Origin: Tribonema minus
Lineage: Eukaryota > Sar > Xanthophyceae > Tribonematales > Tribonemataceae
Assembly (NCBI GenBank): GCA_017506865.1
Contig: JAFCMP010000093.1
Span: 124,001 to 188,000 of the forward strand
Length of the DNA: 64,000 nucleotides
Direction of reading: 5' to 3'
Each line of letters begins with the position of its first letter. The stretch's first letter is position 1. The notes under the pieces were generated by a model. That model saw nothing but the letters and a program-made list of their open reading frames with translations. It was not told the DNA's origin and made no database searches. Below, piece by piece: positions 23,101 to 35,445 of this stretch. Position numbers and translations under genes: made by a program.

Positions 23101-26100
23101 GTTGTCGGCCCCTGAACCGTCAAATGCGCATCTGAAGAAGTCGTGCAGTATGTCCATGGTCAGCCGCTCTACGCCCCCGTAGCCGTGCTCGATGTAGATG
23201 TCGACGCCTTTGTCTTCCTCCGTCAGCTTGGCCAGCTGCTCCAGGCACATGACTATCGGGCTGAGGATGCGGGATACCTGCGTGATACAAGTAGCGTAAT
23301 AATAGGGGAATCCCCGGCAGGGGGCATTGCTTGTCATTGTCAGTACATAGATAGAGGGGCTGCAGCACCGGTTAGTGAGACGCTTACGTTGCTACGCAAC
23401 GGTGGGCAACGATTAGCAAATGCTGTTTAAGACGTTGATGCAGGAGCGGGGGCCTGATCAAAAGGCAGAAAGCAGTAAGAATGCGGCGGACGTGACGATC
23501 AGCACCACCAATTGCAAACTGCACGACACGCGAGGCATGACATATCAGACACTGACAGAAGCGTCACCGCAGGACATTGAGAAAGCGACAAGTTGCTGAG
23601 ATGCTTGAAACGCAGGTGTGTCGTTCATTTGCAGATGCATACACTGCCTTCTCAACGCTGCCTTCCCAACACTGTCATGAAGTCTATTTGAAGTAGCATC
23701 TCACAGCCACATCAAATCAGATGGGTAGTGGCTTGCAAGCTTTTTTGAAATGTGGCATTTTGAAGCATGAACATGCAACAAGTACTGAATACACACTGCA
23801 AATCAGACCGGCCGCCAGGTGCAACATTGAACTGAACCAATGCGCCGTCAGGGGTTGAAGCCGTTTTCAATACAACGGACTTGGACTATCACAAATCACA
23901 GAGCTTGCGGGGCATGATGGCGACTACTACGACGCACGCATACCACTTTGTTGAGCGCATAGCCATTGCATAACCATGCCCATGCGGAATGTGGTACTGT
24001 TTGACTCGTTGCCTTTTGCTGCAGCAGCGGCGACCACGATCGCTGGTGGAAGGCGTTGGAAGGCATTCAATCTGACGGCTGACCGCACCTTGTCACCTAG
24101 AGCTCTGCGATCTTTTGGTTCCTTTTCATGTACACTGTACCTGCGTGTACTTGTCGATGAACATGAGACTGTTGGGCACGTTCTTGTCGCCAAGATGTAT
24201 CACGCTGCTGCCCACCCAGTTCTGCAGCGAGCAAGGAGTGAAAGCGCAGTATGGACTGAGAGTTTTGAGCGTAGACACATGGTTGATCACCGCATGTACG
24301 GTATGAATGAGCTGGTGTTTGCAAGGAGGTGGTGATCACAGCTTGAAACCACATGTTGGCTTCATTGAGATATGGTGCGCGATTTGAGACTCTGAAACCT
24401 GCCCTGAAGTTACCAGTGAATTATCACAGCTTGAGGCTACAACTATCGACAGCAGCAGTTGCATTTCAACAGCATTCCGCATCAACCAGCACTACTGAAA
24501 TGGTGTGGTCATAACATCACTCTCATTCTGATTTGAGGTACATTGAGACAGCACCACCCTAGACTCTGATGCCGTGTGTGCTTGTAATGCAGCATGGCAC
24601 ATCAACAACCCACAACCATAGTTTAGCTGGTTCAGGGCCCTTGCGTTTCATACAACTATTGCAGGGCCATATTGCACCTCCAGTACTGTGTTGAACAACC
24701 TAACGCAGCATTGGATGTATGCACCATCTTGTACAGCCCAGAAGAGTAAATTGTGCTGGGCTGCTATGGTGCTACTATGGGCGCATCTTTACTGTCCCAG
24801 CGCCAGTTGGTGGACTTCACCGCAGAGCGCCTTTTCTCACGAGCACTGTGCTGTTCTGCCCTGAGCGATGTCTTGATGCATTAGAAGCCCACAACAACAT
24901 GCACCACTACTTCTGCCATGCTAGAAACACTGCGCAGCTGCACCAGACCACATCACAACAACGGCAAAGCACACTTGTTTCACAATTGTGGCGCACCCCG
25001 AACGTGTAGTCTACCCAGGTGTCTGACGTTGCTGTTGTAGTTTCAAGAACCGTGCTAATTGTGTATCTGACCTTGACCTCCTTCTGCGTCAGGTAGAGTA
25101 TCTCCTGCATGGCTTTGTGTGTGCGCGGGCACGGCTGCACTCGTTGTAGCCCCTGACCAGTCGGCGTCAGCGTGTAGGGATCCGTGGAGGACAGGAGGTC
25201 CAGTTCCGCCAAGCACCACAGCCGGAACTGCAGGGAGCACAACAAGTAAGTGCTATTGAGAAAAACGAGAGCACGATGCTGCAGAACGGAGACCCAGTTA
25301 GCTCCAGTGGCGATGGCTGCAGCTGACATAGAAGTACATGCATACTTGACAGCAGCGTGCCCACGCTGTGACTGCGAACTGCAAGACAACAGCCAGTTTT
25401 TTATTAAGGCAAGTGTTGATGTAGTCTGAAGCTTTGTGAGCAAACAAAACATCGTTGATGTGTTTCAAGTCAAGAAGTACCAAGTACTTCTGAAGAAGTA
25501 TACTGCAAAGTACAAGTTTTGGGGGTTAATGGCGTGCCCAGGAAAGACGCAAGCACTACAATGTGCTCAAATGCATGTCCACACAGAGAGGATTTGGCTA
25601 GGCGCAACCTGTGCATGAAGTAGCCAGCACTAGGTTCAGTGCGATGTCGAGTAAGATGATCTGGCAGGCTGTTGATGAGAAGTGGAATGGCACAAGTATG
25701 CCAAACGCGGTTTGTAGACACATCAACGTCAGCAAGCATTGTACCGGCCGCTCAGCGAGGTACCACATATTGGGACGTCACTATGTCTCTACACATGTGA
25801 CCCTGAACTAACATACACAACAACCTGGTGTCTCTGATGCAGGCGCACCATTGGCAGCACAATCAAAGTACCTGCACACATGTGTTGCAGCACATGCAGC
25901 GCATTGACATGGCCGCAGCGCGCCAACTCTAGGTACAACCTCAACTTGAACTCACCATGTCGTGGATGATTTCCCGCCAGAGAACACGCACTAACATAGA
26001 CTAGTGAATTATGCACAGCATGCCTTTTGGTAACACAGCTTCAACTTGATCTCACCATGTCATGGATGATTTCCCGCCAGAGGGTGAGGCTCTGCAGCGC

Positions 26101-29100
26101 AAAGTTGTACTGGCGCTCGTGGGAGTGCGTCAGGCGTGCACCCTGCAGCAGTGACCAGCAGCAGTGTACAGAGGTATACAGCGGTGTACAACGGTGTATC
26201 ACTTAAAGAAGTCAAATCACCAGCAACCAGTGGCACCGTTGCAATGACGTCCGGGACGATCTGACATCATCAACATGCCAAGTGATAGTCACAAAAGTCA
26301 TTGTGCACTTCCAGCTTCACCGCGCACTTTCTGGCTGAGGATGCATGAAATCAGCAAACACATCTTGCAGTGCGCAACAAGTACATGTAACGTTATGTTG
26401 TTGTTGCAGTTCTTGAGCAGGTGACTGTTACTCGCCAGCTGCCACTGGCGAGTAACACTGGCGAGTGACATGTGTAGTATTTGGATTACTCATCAGCTCC
26501 CGCGGCACACTCGCACCAAGAGCTGCACTTGATCAAGGTGTGAAAGCCACATCAGCCAATTAACATGGTACTGCTACGCCCAAATTGTTGCGCATGATTC
26601 TTACAAAAGTGCAGCACCAGCGCGCTAGCCAATGCATGTCAATACGTAGCGTTTGATGTGTTTTTAATCCAGATTGGAGATTTACATCCAGCACACCGCA
26701 CGGAAAGAGCCTGGACGATGTCCTGCAGGTTCAAGTCTGCCCGGTATGTGACATCATGTTGGTCGGGCTGATCGATAGCCCTTGACCCTCATCGTCCTAG
26801 ATTGCCACTTTCTGAATTACATGCACTTGAAAGCACATGTGTGCCACGGCGCCATCCCCCCATTTACATCAGCTATCAGTCTCAGCTGCCTGTGCCATCT
26901 GCAGAGACTTTTTGCAAATCACACACTTCCTTGGGAAAGTGAAGTTCATATCCGGATTTACCTCTTCGCCAGCCACAATGGCCAATGAGTAGCCCTCCTG
27001 GATGTTCTCCGGGCTGAAGTAGCGCTTCAGGTAGGCAATCATCTTGTCGATGGGCAGGCGGTTGGAGTTGAGGAAGGAGTCGTTGTCGCACATGCTGTAC
27101 AGACATGTGTGTATGTCATCCTGTTGAAGTTGAACAAACGGGAGAGTGCATGCAGCAGCACAGGTAGGGTCAGCGTCAGTTACATCCGCAGAAGCGATTG
27201 AAGTATAGGCACTCGTCTCGCTTGCAGCATGGGTGTGACGTGCCTCAGTGCTCAAACTTACTTCAACCATGCCGACGGAGAGCGCACTGACCTGCTGGAC
27301 ACCTGTGCGTGTGTCAAGGCCTGAGTGTGTGTGACAGAGACTGAACGATGCGCAAGGCATAGAACCAGACGACTGGATGTGCATATTGACATATGGTCAC
27401 ACAGCTGTGGCAAATTTTCAGAGAACTCTTCCACCTTCCGCATGCTCAGACGACTGCCCATCAGAAGCGAACCACCAACTTCAACTTCATCAGGTCACCC
27501 AACTCCGCTCCTAGGAACGTGCAGCTAGGTCGTACAGAGAGATAGATGGCCAGCTGACCACCTTGCGAAGTTGCCGCTGCCACTTCTGACTGCTGAGGTC
27601 CCTGCATACGGGTTCCAACATGATCAACGCTTTCTGTGCACCTCTTGCCAGTATTACATGATCCAGATGCGTGAGGACGCAGTACCTACTACCATCTGCG
27701 TTTTTATCATCTGCAAAATTGCATGGTCACCTTTGACAGCGTTGCTGAGCAGTAGTGACGCTTGAGGTACTCCACTGCACGCTCCTTCATCTTGATCTCC
27801 TGGTTGATGGCTGCAGGCAGTGGGTAATGGCAGTGATACAAGGGAGGTGCCGTGATGAGTAAAGTGCGAAACGAAGGCAAGTGACCGAAAGAATGTTGCA
27901 TTATGTACGTTGTTTGGTGATGCGTATTGGTGATGAACAAAAAGCGTTTGACATCACATTGATGCCAGAGACAGATCGCCATTGCAGTGTATTGTGTGAT
28001 GACGACTATTGACAGCAGCGGCATGAAACAGCAGTTTAAGGCACCTTATCAAAACCGCCAACACCAGCTGCTATGCTAGTGCAGCGGTAGAAACCAGTTG
28101 CAGCAGGCTTCCATGCAGCAATGGCACACATTGTCATAATGACGATCCTGGCGTATGTATGTATGTATGTATGTATGTATGTATGTATGTATGTATGTAT
28201 GTATGTATGTATGTATGTATGTATGTATGTATGTATGTATGTATGTATGTATGGCGCCAATACATACCTGCCCTGGACTTGTTGGCATCAGGCAGTATCT
28301 CTTTGGTGGCGATGGCCATGTACTGGTCTTCTAGCATGGCCAACCCATTTTTTTCTTGCAGAAGGTAGTAGACGCTCTGTGAGCAACATCATGCGTTCAC
28401 ATACCAGCAAGGGCAGACAATGAGCAAGAGGGGTCAGACGTGCATGCGTGAATGGGGATTGTCACGACAGCAAGGCATCGCAGAGCCAGCCAACACGGTA
28501 TGTATGTATGCATACGCTTGACTATATACATCACCTGCACACCAACCCCATGGTACATGCTGCCACCGATCAGAAGAGCGGCAAAAGCAGGGCCGATGCG
28601 AGCAGACTGACCTTGATGTTGCGCATGACGTTGACGTGCAGCAGTTGGCCAACAGGCCCGCACGTGTCCTGCATGAGGTAGATCATCTTGCCATACTCGG
28701 TGCGCATTTTCTCTGGCATAACATGGCACAGGCACGGCAGCGGAGGAACAACAGACAGATGACATGAGGTATAAAAACACCAAACATGTGATGATGACTT
28801 TGTTCATGTGAAAAATGCAAGTTGTCAGCGAATGCATGAGGGTACTGTAGCAAAGGCAGATAATGCAGCAGATTTGGCAATGACACAGCACCGTATGAGG
28901 CAATAGGAGCAACTTAGGGCCTACCACTGGTGAATGATCATTTCGAATGCACAGTACGTGCTGTTGAATGTTGTCATGTTCATCTGAACATCTGAACTGC
29001 AACCTAGCTTCCACATCTTTGTGCAAGTACGCCAGGATGTACTGCTACTGCAACCCTCAACGAAGTCATTTTATACGCTGTCAAGTCCTTCACTGGATGA

Positions 29101-32100
29101 GTCAGAGTCTCAATCAGCGTACCAGGCTTCATGATCTAACATACTTCTACTTGATTTTGTGGCGCCGCCCTGATCTCAAACACGTCTTCAGAAGCTTCAT
29201 CCCAAGCTGTTTGAGTCAAGGTCTGAGTCTGAGTCTGAGTCATCGCACCTGGGTTCATGATCTTGTGGCGCCTCCCAATCTCAAAAACGTCCTGAAAGAA
29301 GGCATCATGCGCTGTGAAGTCCTTCTCCTCTAGCAGCTCCTGACCGCTGTCGTAGTCCACCGCCACCACCAACCCCCCCAGTAGAGCGCTGATGTGCTCC
29401 ATTTGCTTGTGCTTGCGGTGGTTTTCAGTCCTGAACCCCACATAAATGGCGCGGCAACAATACAATGGCACAAACTGTCAGCAAGGATGATATTCAACAG
29501 TTCAGCATGAAGCGGGATGCGGATGCCCCCCACAACTGTTGAACTTGCAGGTGTTGAAGTTGCAGGCAAGACGTGCCAAGCGGTCATCACAGATGCTGCT
29601 GCGCACTGACAGCGTGGGCCTGCACTCTTCAGTTATTTGGATGACACTGATGACGAGCACCAGCTTCATGCGTGGAGAACAGTGCCAATGTTCCGTGAAC
29701 CAATGTATACATACATACTAGGTGCACATGCTGAGATCATGGCCACTTTCATATAGGGTCTGCAACATGAAGATGGGTACGTACACTGGTCACCATGTAA
29801 AGGCGTCATTCCGCGGTCCAACGCGACAGTACAGTTACTCACTTGAACTCCCGATCAACAGTGCCAGTGTAGTCGCTGACGCTCAGCGCACTCTCCAGCA
29901 GTCGCAGGTACTGCCGTTCCTCCAGCGTCAGCCGCAGCGGTATGTACTTTGCTCGTTCCACGAAGCTGCAGCGCAACATGAATATGAATATAGTTGTGAT
30001 GCTAGATGATTAAGTCACTGTTAGTGTTGCTGTGGGAACTGATGCTAGCCCTGGCTCTACTAGCAAGTAAGCCCAGGAGTGCGCTCGCCCCATACAGCAT
30101 GCAAGATTGTGCGCATCATGTCACATAAGTGAGTATAAGCAGGATCCCGTTGTATGTGGCACAGCTACTGCGCAGGCTTCAAGACAACGACCATCGTGAT
30201 TGACAGCCGTTCAAGCGTGTAACACGTGTCAGTGATGCATGTGTGAGGACAATGTCAGGACATGTTGACCCACACATTGACGCACACGCAGCTCCTTCAA
30301 CAACCAGCTTAATTTCAAAGACAGGAGAGGTTCAATAACTGCATATGACTGCATCATCCAATGGACCTATGTCCAACTTCGTACAGATCACTCCTGCTTT
30401 GTAAACTTCTCAACACAACGCAGCCTACCGCAAAGATTGATGAGTGCGCCATATCCCTCTGAAAGCACTATATATGCATGCCTCTGAAAGCACTTCCAGT
30501 TCAAGTTCATGGTGCTCGTTGCAGTAGCATCTCAATCATGTTAGTTCTGCTGATAGCGGTGCTACTGCTGCGTGTAGCAAGGCGAGCAAAAGAGAACTGG
30601 CACCTCCAGATGCGCATAGCTACATGCGCCACATGAGGCAGGTATGTACTTGAGAGGTTTTCCGACACACTGTGGACTTGGAGCCACTGCATTTATATAC
30701 TTCAGAAGTATGTTGGCTAGCAACGCTGTAATGGTGGTGCGAAGAGCAAAACAGACGCACTGCCTTGATGCAGTGGCACACAATGGACAATGTACGGACT
30801 GCAAGCAGCGTGGCACTCACATGGTCTGGTTTAAGCTATGCACATACAAAATAATGTATGTACACCCAGTCACTTGCAGGCCTCAATCTGTCTACAATGT
30901 ATATGTATACCATGTATACTTTTAAGATGAAAACTAATCAAAAGATTGTAGAGCTCTAGGTGACAAGGGATGGTCAGCCGCTAGTGCCTTCCACCTGAAT
31001 GTATTTGGTTATGAATTTTGATACCATCCTGAACCTCACCCTGCACACTACCTAAACCTAACCCTAACCCTTAACCTCATGCTCCTGCTCACGCTGCTCC
31101 TAACCCTACCCCCTGGCCCCAACCCCTAGCCCTAACCCTTACCTGTTCCTATCAGGCAACCCATTGGCCGTCGCCCCCCGCCTCTCCGGTGATGCCAAGG
31201 CGTTTGCAGGCCCCAACCCCACCCAGCTCAGCAACTTTGCACCGCTGCCGCTCGCTCCGCCAGGCCCAGCTGCGTCGCCATCAGCGCTGTCGAGTTTGAC
31301 GGGCTTGTGCAGTGCGCGCTTGCCTGCGTGGAAAGAAGGGGCACGTAGGTATGTTATAACGTTGATGCAGTGCTCCAGCATGTGCGGAATAAGTATGTAA
31401 GAGCGGGCTTGCGCAATCAATGCCTTTCTTTTGTTCTTTCCTTGACTGTGCGGGAGGAGAGTGCATGCATGCCTCAGCACCAGCACGTGGATGATAGGCG
31501 CGGTGTGCTAAAATTGGTGTCAACAGAGGTGCCGCAGCATTATGCTTGAATTTAACATTTGTCAGCATTTAACATTTGTCTGCATTCCCCTCCCGGCCAT
31601 GAACAATACACTGGAACAAAACACTGTGATAATACGACCAGTGCATGGCCAAAAGTCCATGTGGTGTAGAGTGCAGTAGTGTATCACTCGGATGACAATC
31701 CACAGTTACAGGATTTTGAAATGGTCGGTATGGCCGTCACTTCTCAGTTGGCACCAAAAACAGTAGCTAGGGGCATCACGATTGCAGGCAAATGTACGAT
31801 GTCCAAGCTTGCCTACACACTTGATCACCTTTCCGATGCAGTGCATGGTAGCAGATATCACAAAAGCCCCCCTGCGTTTGGCCGCACTCTCTGCAGCGCC
31901 AGGCCGGAGCTCGGTCCTCGCACTCCTGCAGGTGGAAGCCGGTGACAGCAACATAGAGTAAGGTGCCAGATGTACCTCAACTCTCACTGGCCTGCGCTGT
32001 GTTTCGACAGGTCCGATAGCAGACACATAGACTGGACCAGCCAGTGGACTGCTGTAGCTCATTGAGCAGCATTCGTAGCTTCGAGCTTGCGAGCGCGCAG

Positions 32101-32279
32101 TCCAATTGCTGCACAACACCTGCATTACGTCTCTCAACGCGCGAGTGCCACAACCGTGGGAAGCAAAACGTGCTCACCTCGCAGATGTCTGGAGTGGTGC
32201 TCGAGTCGCGGTTCACGTCAGCGGCTGCTCCATGAGTTTGACCATTCAGATGCATGTCATCTGGGCCATTCTCGTCCAT
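20169..32279 (-). CDS. DUF2009 family protein (conserved eukaryotic protein of unknown function)
   Basis: Twelve exons join exactly in phase: 29965-29843, 29430-29249, 28712-28612, 28376-28268, 27810-27731, 27120-26962, 26142-26056, 25227-25072, 24221-24141, 23277-23088, 22319-22265, 20238-20169 (TAG). They encode the family's whole conserved length: [127 protein letters not shown] and [13 protein letters not shown]. The family occurs in plants, algae and many protists; its function is not established. Upstream, exon 31318-31143 (or 31323 with the stronger acceptor) joins in phase to 29965. A first exon 32279-32178 starting MDENGPDD is plausible; together they give a low-complexity N-terminal region. 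The 32178/31318 join needs an AAG acceptor, so the extreme 5' end is uncertain. The total is about 560 residues. Confidence 0.92.
22858..22897 (-). repeat. Decayed copy of the 3' part of DUF2009 exon 23277-23088
   Basis: CCGGCCCTCAAGACTGTCAG followed by ATGCGCATCTGAACAA resembles 23103-23138 (CGGCCCCTGAACCGTCAAATGCGCATCTGAAGAA), about 80 percent identical by eye. On the minus strand the copy still reads FRCASD against FRCAFD in the exon. It lies in the next intron, about 240 bases away. Confidence 0.65.
23993..24125 (-). repeat. Dispersed intron repeat, copy B (inverted)
   Basis: The reverse complement contains CCAAAAGATCGCAGAGCTCT, AGGTGACAAGGTGCGGTCAG, GCCTTCCACC, GTGGTCGCCGCTGCTGCAG and ACGAGTCAAACAGT, matching copy A at 16547. 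It ends about 15 bases from the donor of DUF2009 exon 24221-24141. Confidence 0.85.
25941..25983 (-). repeat. Ghost copy of the 3' end of DUF2009 exon 26142-26056 with its donor
   Basis: Forty of 43 bases match 26041-26083 at an offset of exactly 100. The original encodes WREIIHDM and the donor GTGAGA; the copy keeps the codons and a GTGAG donor (GTGAGTTC), so it is a potential decoy splice site inside the intron. Confidence 0.95.
26427..26456. repeat. Perfect 12-bp hairpin
   Basis: GTTACTCGCCAG, spacer CTGCCA, then CTGGCGAGTAAC, exactly complementary. A third near copy, CTGGCGAGTGAC, follows immediately. Lies in the DUF2009 intron between exons 26962 and 26142. Confidence 0.9.
28153..28253. 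repeat. (GTAT)25 microsatellite
   Basis: About 25 uninterrupted copies of GTAT on the plus strand (ATAC on the sense strand of the gene). It begins about 14 bases inside the intron that follows DUF2009 exon 28376-28268, whose donor reads GTATGT, so the array effectively extends the donor consensus. Confidence 0.97.
29120..29200 (-). repeat. Decayed copy of the 3' end of DUF2009 exon 29430-29249
   Basis: CTTCATGATCT, a 19-base insertion, then TTGTGGCGCCGCCCTGATCT and CAAACACGTCTTCAGAAG parallel the exon end at 29251-29305 (GTTCATGATCTTGTGGCGCC, TCCCAATCTCAAAAACGTCC). In minus-strand translation the copy still gives EDVFEI, as in the exon (QDVFEI). The original donor is GTGCGA and lies between the two copies. 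Confidence 0.75.
30928..30996 (+). repeat. Dispersed intron repeat, copy C (truncated)
   Basis: AACTAATCAAAAGATTGTAG, AGCTCTAGGTGACAAGGGAT, GGTCAGCCGCTAGTGCCTTCCACC; matches the first two thirds of copies A and B. Located in the DUF2009 intron between exons 31143 and 29965. Confidence 0.85.
31053..31142 (-). repeat. Telomere-like tract fused to a splice donor
   Basis: On the sense (minus) strand the intron starts GTAAGGGTTAGGGCTAGGGG and continues with degenerate TTAGGG units for about 90 bases. The donor consensus GTAAGG is therefore part of the repeat itself (exon ends at 31143). Confidence 0.85.
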
Positions 32280-33402
32280 AGCGCTTGGCTACAGCCACCT
32301 TTTTCACAGACACTTGTGTTATACCTACGGTATACACCTGACAGGCGTGTCAATTTCCCGCACTCCGGAAGGAAGAAGCCTGAGATCATCAAATGTGCAA
32401 CTTCACTGAGGTCTGTAATTGTTTTACAGCAAAACATGACACTAACGCATAAGCAAGCGTTGCACTGCGCACAGATGACAAGGCTTTGAACGTGCTGCTA
32501 CTGAGAGCAACCCTAGCGTGTGCTGTGTGTAAGTTTATGTCGACTACGCACCAAATCATACATGCACATTCACATTAGCTGACAGATGAAACTGCACTAA
32601 TTGAGCATTTGTGCCAGGCCACTACAACAGAGCAGTGTCACAACGGCCATTGAACCTTCCCATGCTGCCCACAAAGGCTAACAGTTTTTTACGCACCGAC
32701 AAATGCTAGGGCTGATGGACTTGAGTGTGACGCCATGTCATGTCATGTCATCAACGACATTCTCGAGTCTTACACATGAACAGGCACCTGAATCACACAA
32801 TGAACACTTGCATGTTCCCTTCTACAAGCGCTGTGTGCGGCAGCTAACCACATCATGTCCATTGTACTCTCATGGAAATCCAAAGAGGAGTTCACTGATC
32901 CTGACTCGACCTCAACTCACGGCGTTGCAGCTTTGAAGCTGGCATGGCATGATATTGCAGCATGAAAGTAAGTAAGCAAGTAAAAGACAGCTGACAAGGT
33001 CACAAAAGACGGCACAGATCAAAGAGGGCAAGAGGGGGGGGGAAACCTCAACTAGTGTTATTTGTTGCCGGCGCCACCATGGTCACAAAACTCGGCACGA
33101 CAGTGTGCAGAAGGCAACCACACCGATTGGAGCCCTGAGAGCCCGTTGAACGCATGCACCGCACGTCGCACGAGCGCACTCTACACTGTGCACTGTACGT
33201 GTACTGCCGGCCTGTACTGCACAAGTGCACATACTTTTCGCCTCCTGTCCTCACCGCAGCTGTGCCGAAGCCAGCTCCAGCGGTAAAAATGACACCCACA
33301 CGTCAGTTATCTACAGTAGAGGCAGCGCCGTGATGCATTAGACTAGGTGGTCATGACCCGTAGGATGTGCCTTGAACCGCCAAAACAGGACGTGAAATAG
33401 CT
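32280..33402. other. Spacer between DUF2009 gene start and DUF3067 gene end
   Basis: Holds the presumed promoter of the DUF2009 gene and the 3' end of the DUF3067 transcript. It includes a G-run at 33033-33041. I recognise no exon, RNA gene or element. Confidence 0.6.
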
Positions 33403-35445
33403 CTACAACTCAAATTCCTCGGGGAAAATGGGAAGTAATGAGTCTGGGTCCAAGTCGAGGGGCAGGCTCACTGCGTAGCCGAAATATGCCTGGGGGCGCT
33501 GCAATTGCGGGAAAACAAGGGGGCGAGTGAACGCACATCAGCCACTGGCAGGCTGGCACAGATAATGCACATACATGAAAGCAGGACAAGTGTGAAATGC
33601 TACCTATAGCTGTCACCTACAGCAACACGGCCCAATCCCGAACATGGCGCTCTCATGCCTCAAGTGCTTCTCCCTTTCACCTCCCCGCTGCTGGTGATGC
33701 TTCCTCTCAAGCATTGATTCGAAGTATACAGCAGTACGACACCTCACCTTTCGACATGTCTTGATGAGATCGATAACATGGTCCACCCTGTCCCACTTGT
33801 GCAGCAGCTGCGCAATGGCCTCCAAGTGCTCCAGGTACTCCCTCTCATTCAGATGGAATGACTGCTGGCCCAGATACTTCCACATGACGTTGAGGTACAG
33901 CAGCGGCTTGCCAGCAAACACCTGCAGCGCGACCAGCAGCAGACGGCGGGCGGCGCATTGAGTTGAAGTTCTGACATGCAATGTCAGCCCAAATAACAGG
34001 CGTCACATCTGAGTAGGCTACAACAGAGGCTGGATGCAGTAAGCTTGTTTGCAAGTAGCTGCCCAAAAAGCTTCAAGTGAAAGTACGAGTGAAGCTCTGC
34101 AACAGCGCTTGTAACTATCAAGCAGGCAACAGGTGCCAAGAAGCTTGGCTATTCACTGTCTGCTTCACAGAGCGCAAACATGAGCTCAGCAAACAGAACA
34201 CACGTTCAGTTCAGTGTTGCTCTTTGCTGGCTAAGTGGCGGGGGCAGGATGAGGGTTAGACACTGCGGTGCTGCTGTACAGTGTCACACGATCATGTCTA
34301 CCGCTTCATGCGCTGCGAAACTGCAGCAAGCTTGACAACAGCTCGAAGAAGCATTGGCATCAGGAGTGCAGAGGTAATGAGATCGCCTCAGGCGCTGTTA
34401 TTGGTCGGTCCATGTACAACCAATGCCAGAACACTGCTACGACAATGCGTGATTGAGCAAAAACGTTGTCATGTCACGCCCTGGACAGCAGTGCTGCACA
34501 ACTAAACAGGCATTGGAAAAGAAGGGACAGGCACATTCGGTATGCGCTCTGCAGGCATGTTGCACCCCAGTAGCTGCTGCCTTTCGTACCTCAGAGTGCC
34601 AAGTGCAACTGTGTCAGTGCCAGTGTACCGTGTGCCCCCTGCTGTGTACCAATACACATGTCACAAACATGCCAGACACAACTGCTTGTACCAAACACAA
34701 GTGCTCATGTCTAGGCAAGCTGGCTGCCATGCACGTGTTCTCTGGCCATGCATGCGTATTCTCACCTCCTTCTTGATCTGTATGTCAAGAGGAGCGCCCC
34801 ATTTGTCCACTATCAAGTCACACAGCTTGTATCCATCAAACTTGTCCTGAAGAACAAGAGAGCATTGAAGCAAAAATAGCACAAATGCACATATGATCAC
34901 CAGCTTACAAAGCATTCAATTGAAGTGGTGGCCTCAGTGTTCAATCCAGACACTAGTACATTGTGAATCCGTCAGCGATTCAACGGACGCATGCATGGAA
35001 GTATCTTTGAGCCAGCCAGACAGCGATGAGGGGCACCTCATGAACCAAAGCGCAAGTCCAGGTTCACGAACTGATTCCTCTCAGAGAAAAGTGTTACACA
35101 CAGTAGCAATGTTTCGTCATGAAAGCAACTTAGGCCTGCCTGCCGCCATAGTATGGTGGATGTACTAAATGCTCAGTCTCAGCTGCGGCAGTACAGAGAG
35201 CGAGCTAATCAGAGGATGGTAGAAGGGGGCAGACAACCGCCACAACGTACCTCATCCTGTGTCGTTTTGATCTGCTTGTTCAAAGTGGCTCTGAACGACG
35301 CCATGTCCTTCCCGCTGCCGTCAGGTGAGATGCCATGCGCGATTAACCGTGACTGCCTCGGAGCGATGGACTGAGGAGCGAAGGCCTCGCACAGGCCGAT
35401 CACTAGCGCCACTACAGCTAGCGGCAGCCAAACGCCCCTATTCAT
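33403..35445 (-). CDS. DUF3067 family protein, predicted plastid-targeted, complete
   Basis: Four exons join in phase 0: 35445-35251, 34846-34766, 33921-33748, 33498-33403 (TAG), giving 181 residues. The body matches the cyanobacterial and plastid DUF3067 family: YKLCDLIVDKWGAPLDIQI, LLYLNVMWKYLGQQSFHL, EYLEHLEAIAQLLHKW, and the typical ending RPQAYFGYAVSLPLDLD. The function is unknown. The first exon supplies an extension starting MNRGVW with the hydrophobic stretch LPLAVVALVIGL and then CEAFAPQSIAP. A signal peptide followed by AFAP (Phe after the cleavage site) is the established bipartite targeting signature of red-derived secondary plastids. This makes the protein stromal by prediction and tells us about the host. 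It is transcribed divergently from the OSCA-like gene. Confidence 0.9.

Noticed and set aside
28036..28343. ORFs of repeated Thr-Tyr-Ile-His or Val-Cys-Met-Tyr
   Set aside because: Translation of the GTAT microsatellite.
31977..32178. Minus-strand reading [15 protein letters not shown] as coding
   Set aside because: It follows a strong GTGAGC donor at 32177 and matches nothing I know; treated as intron.
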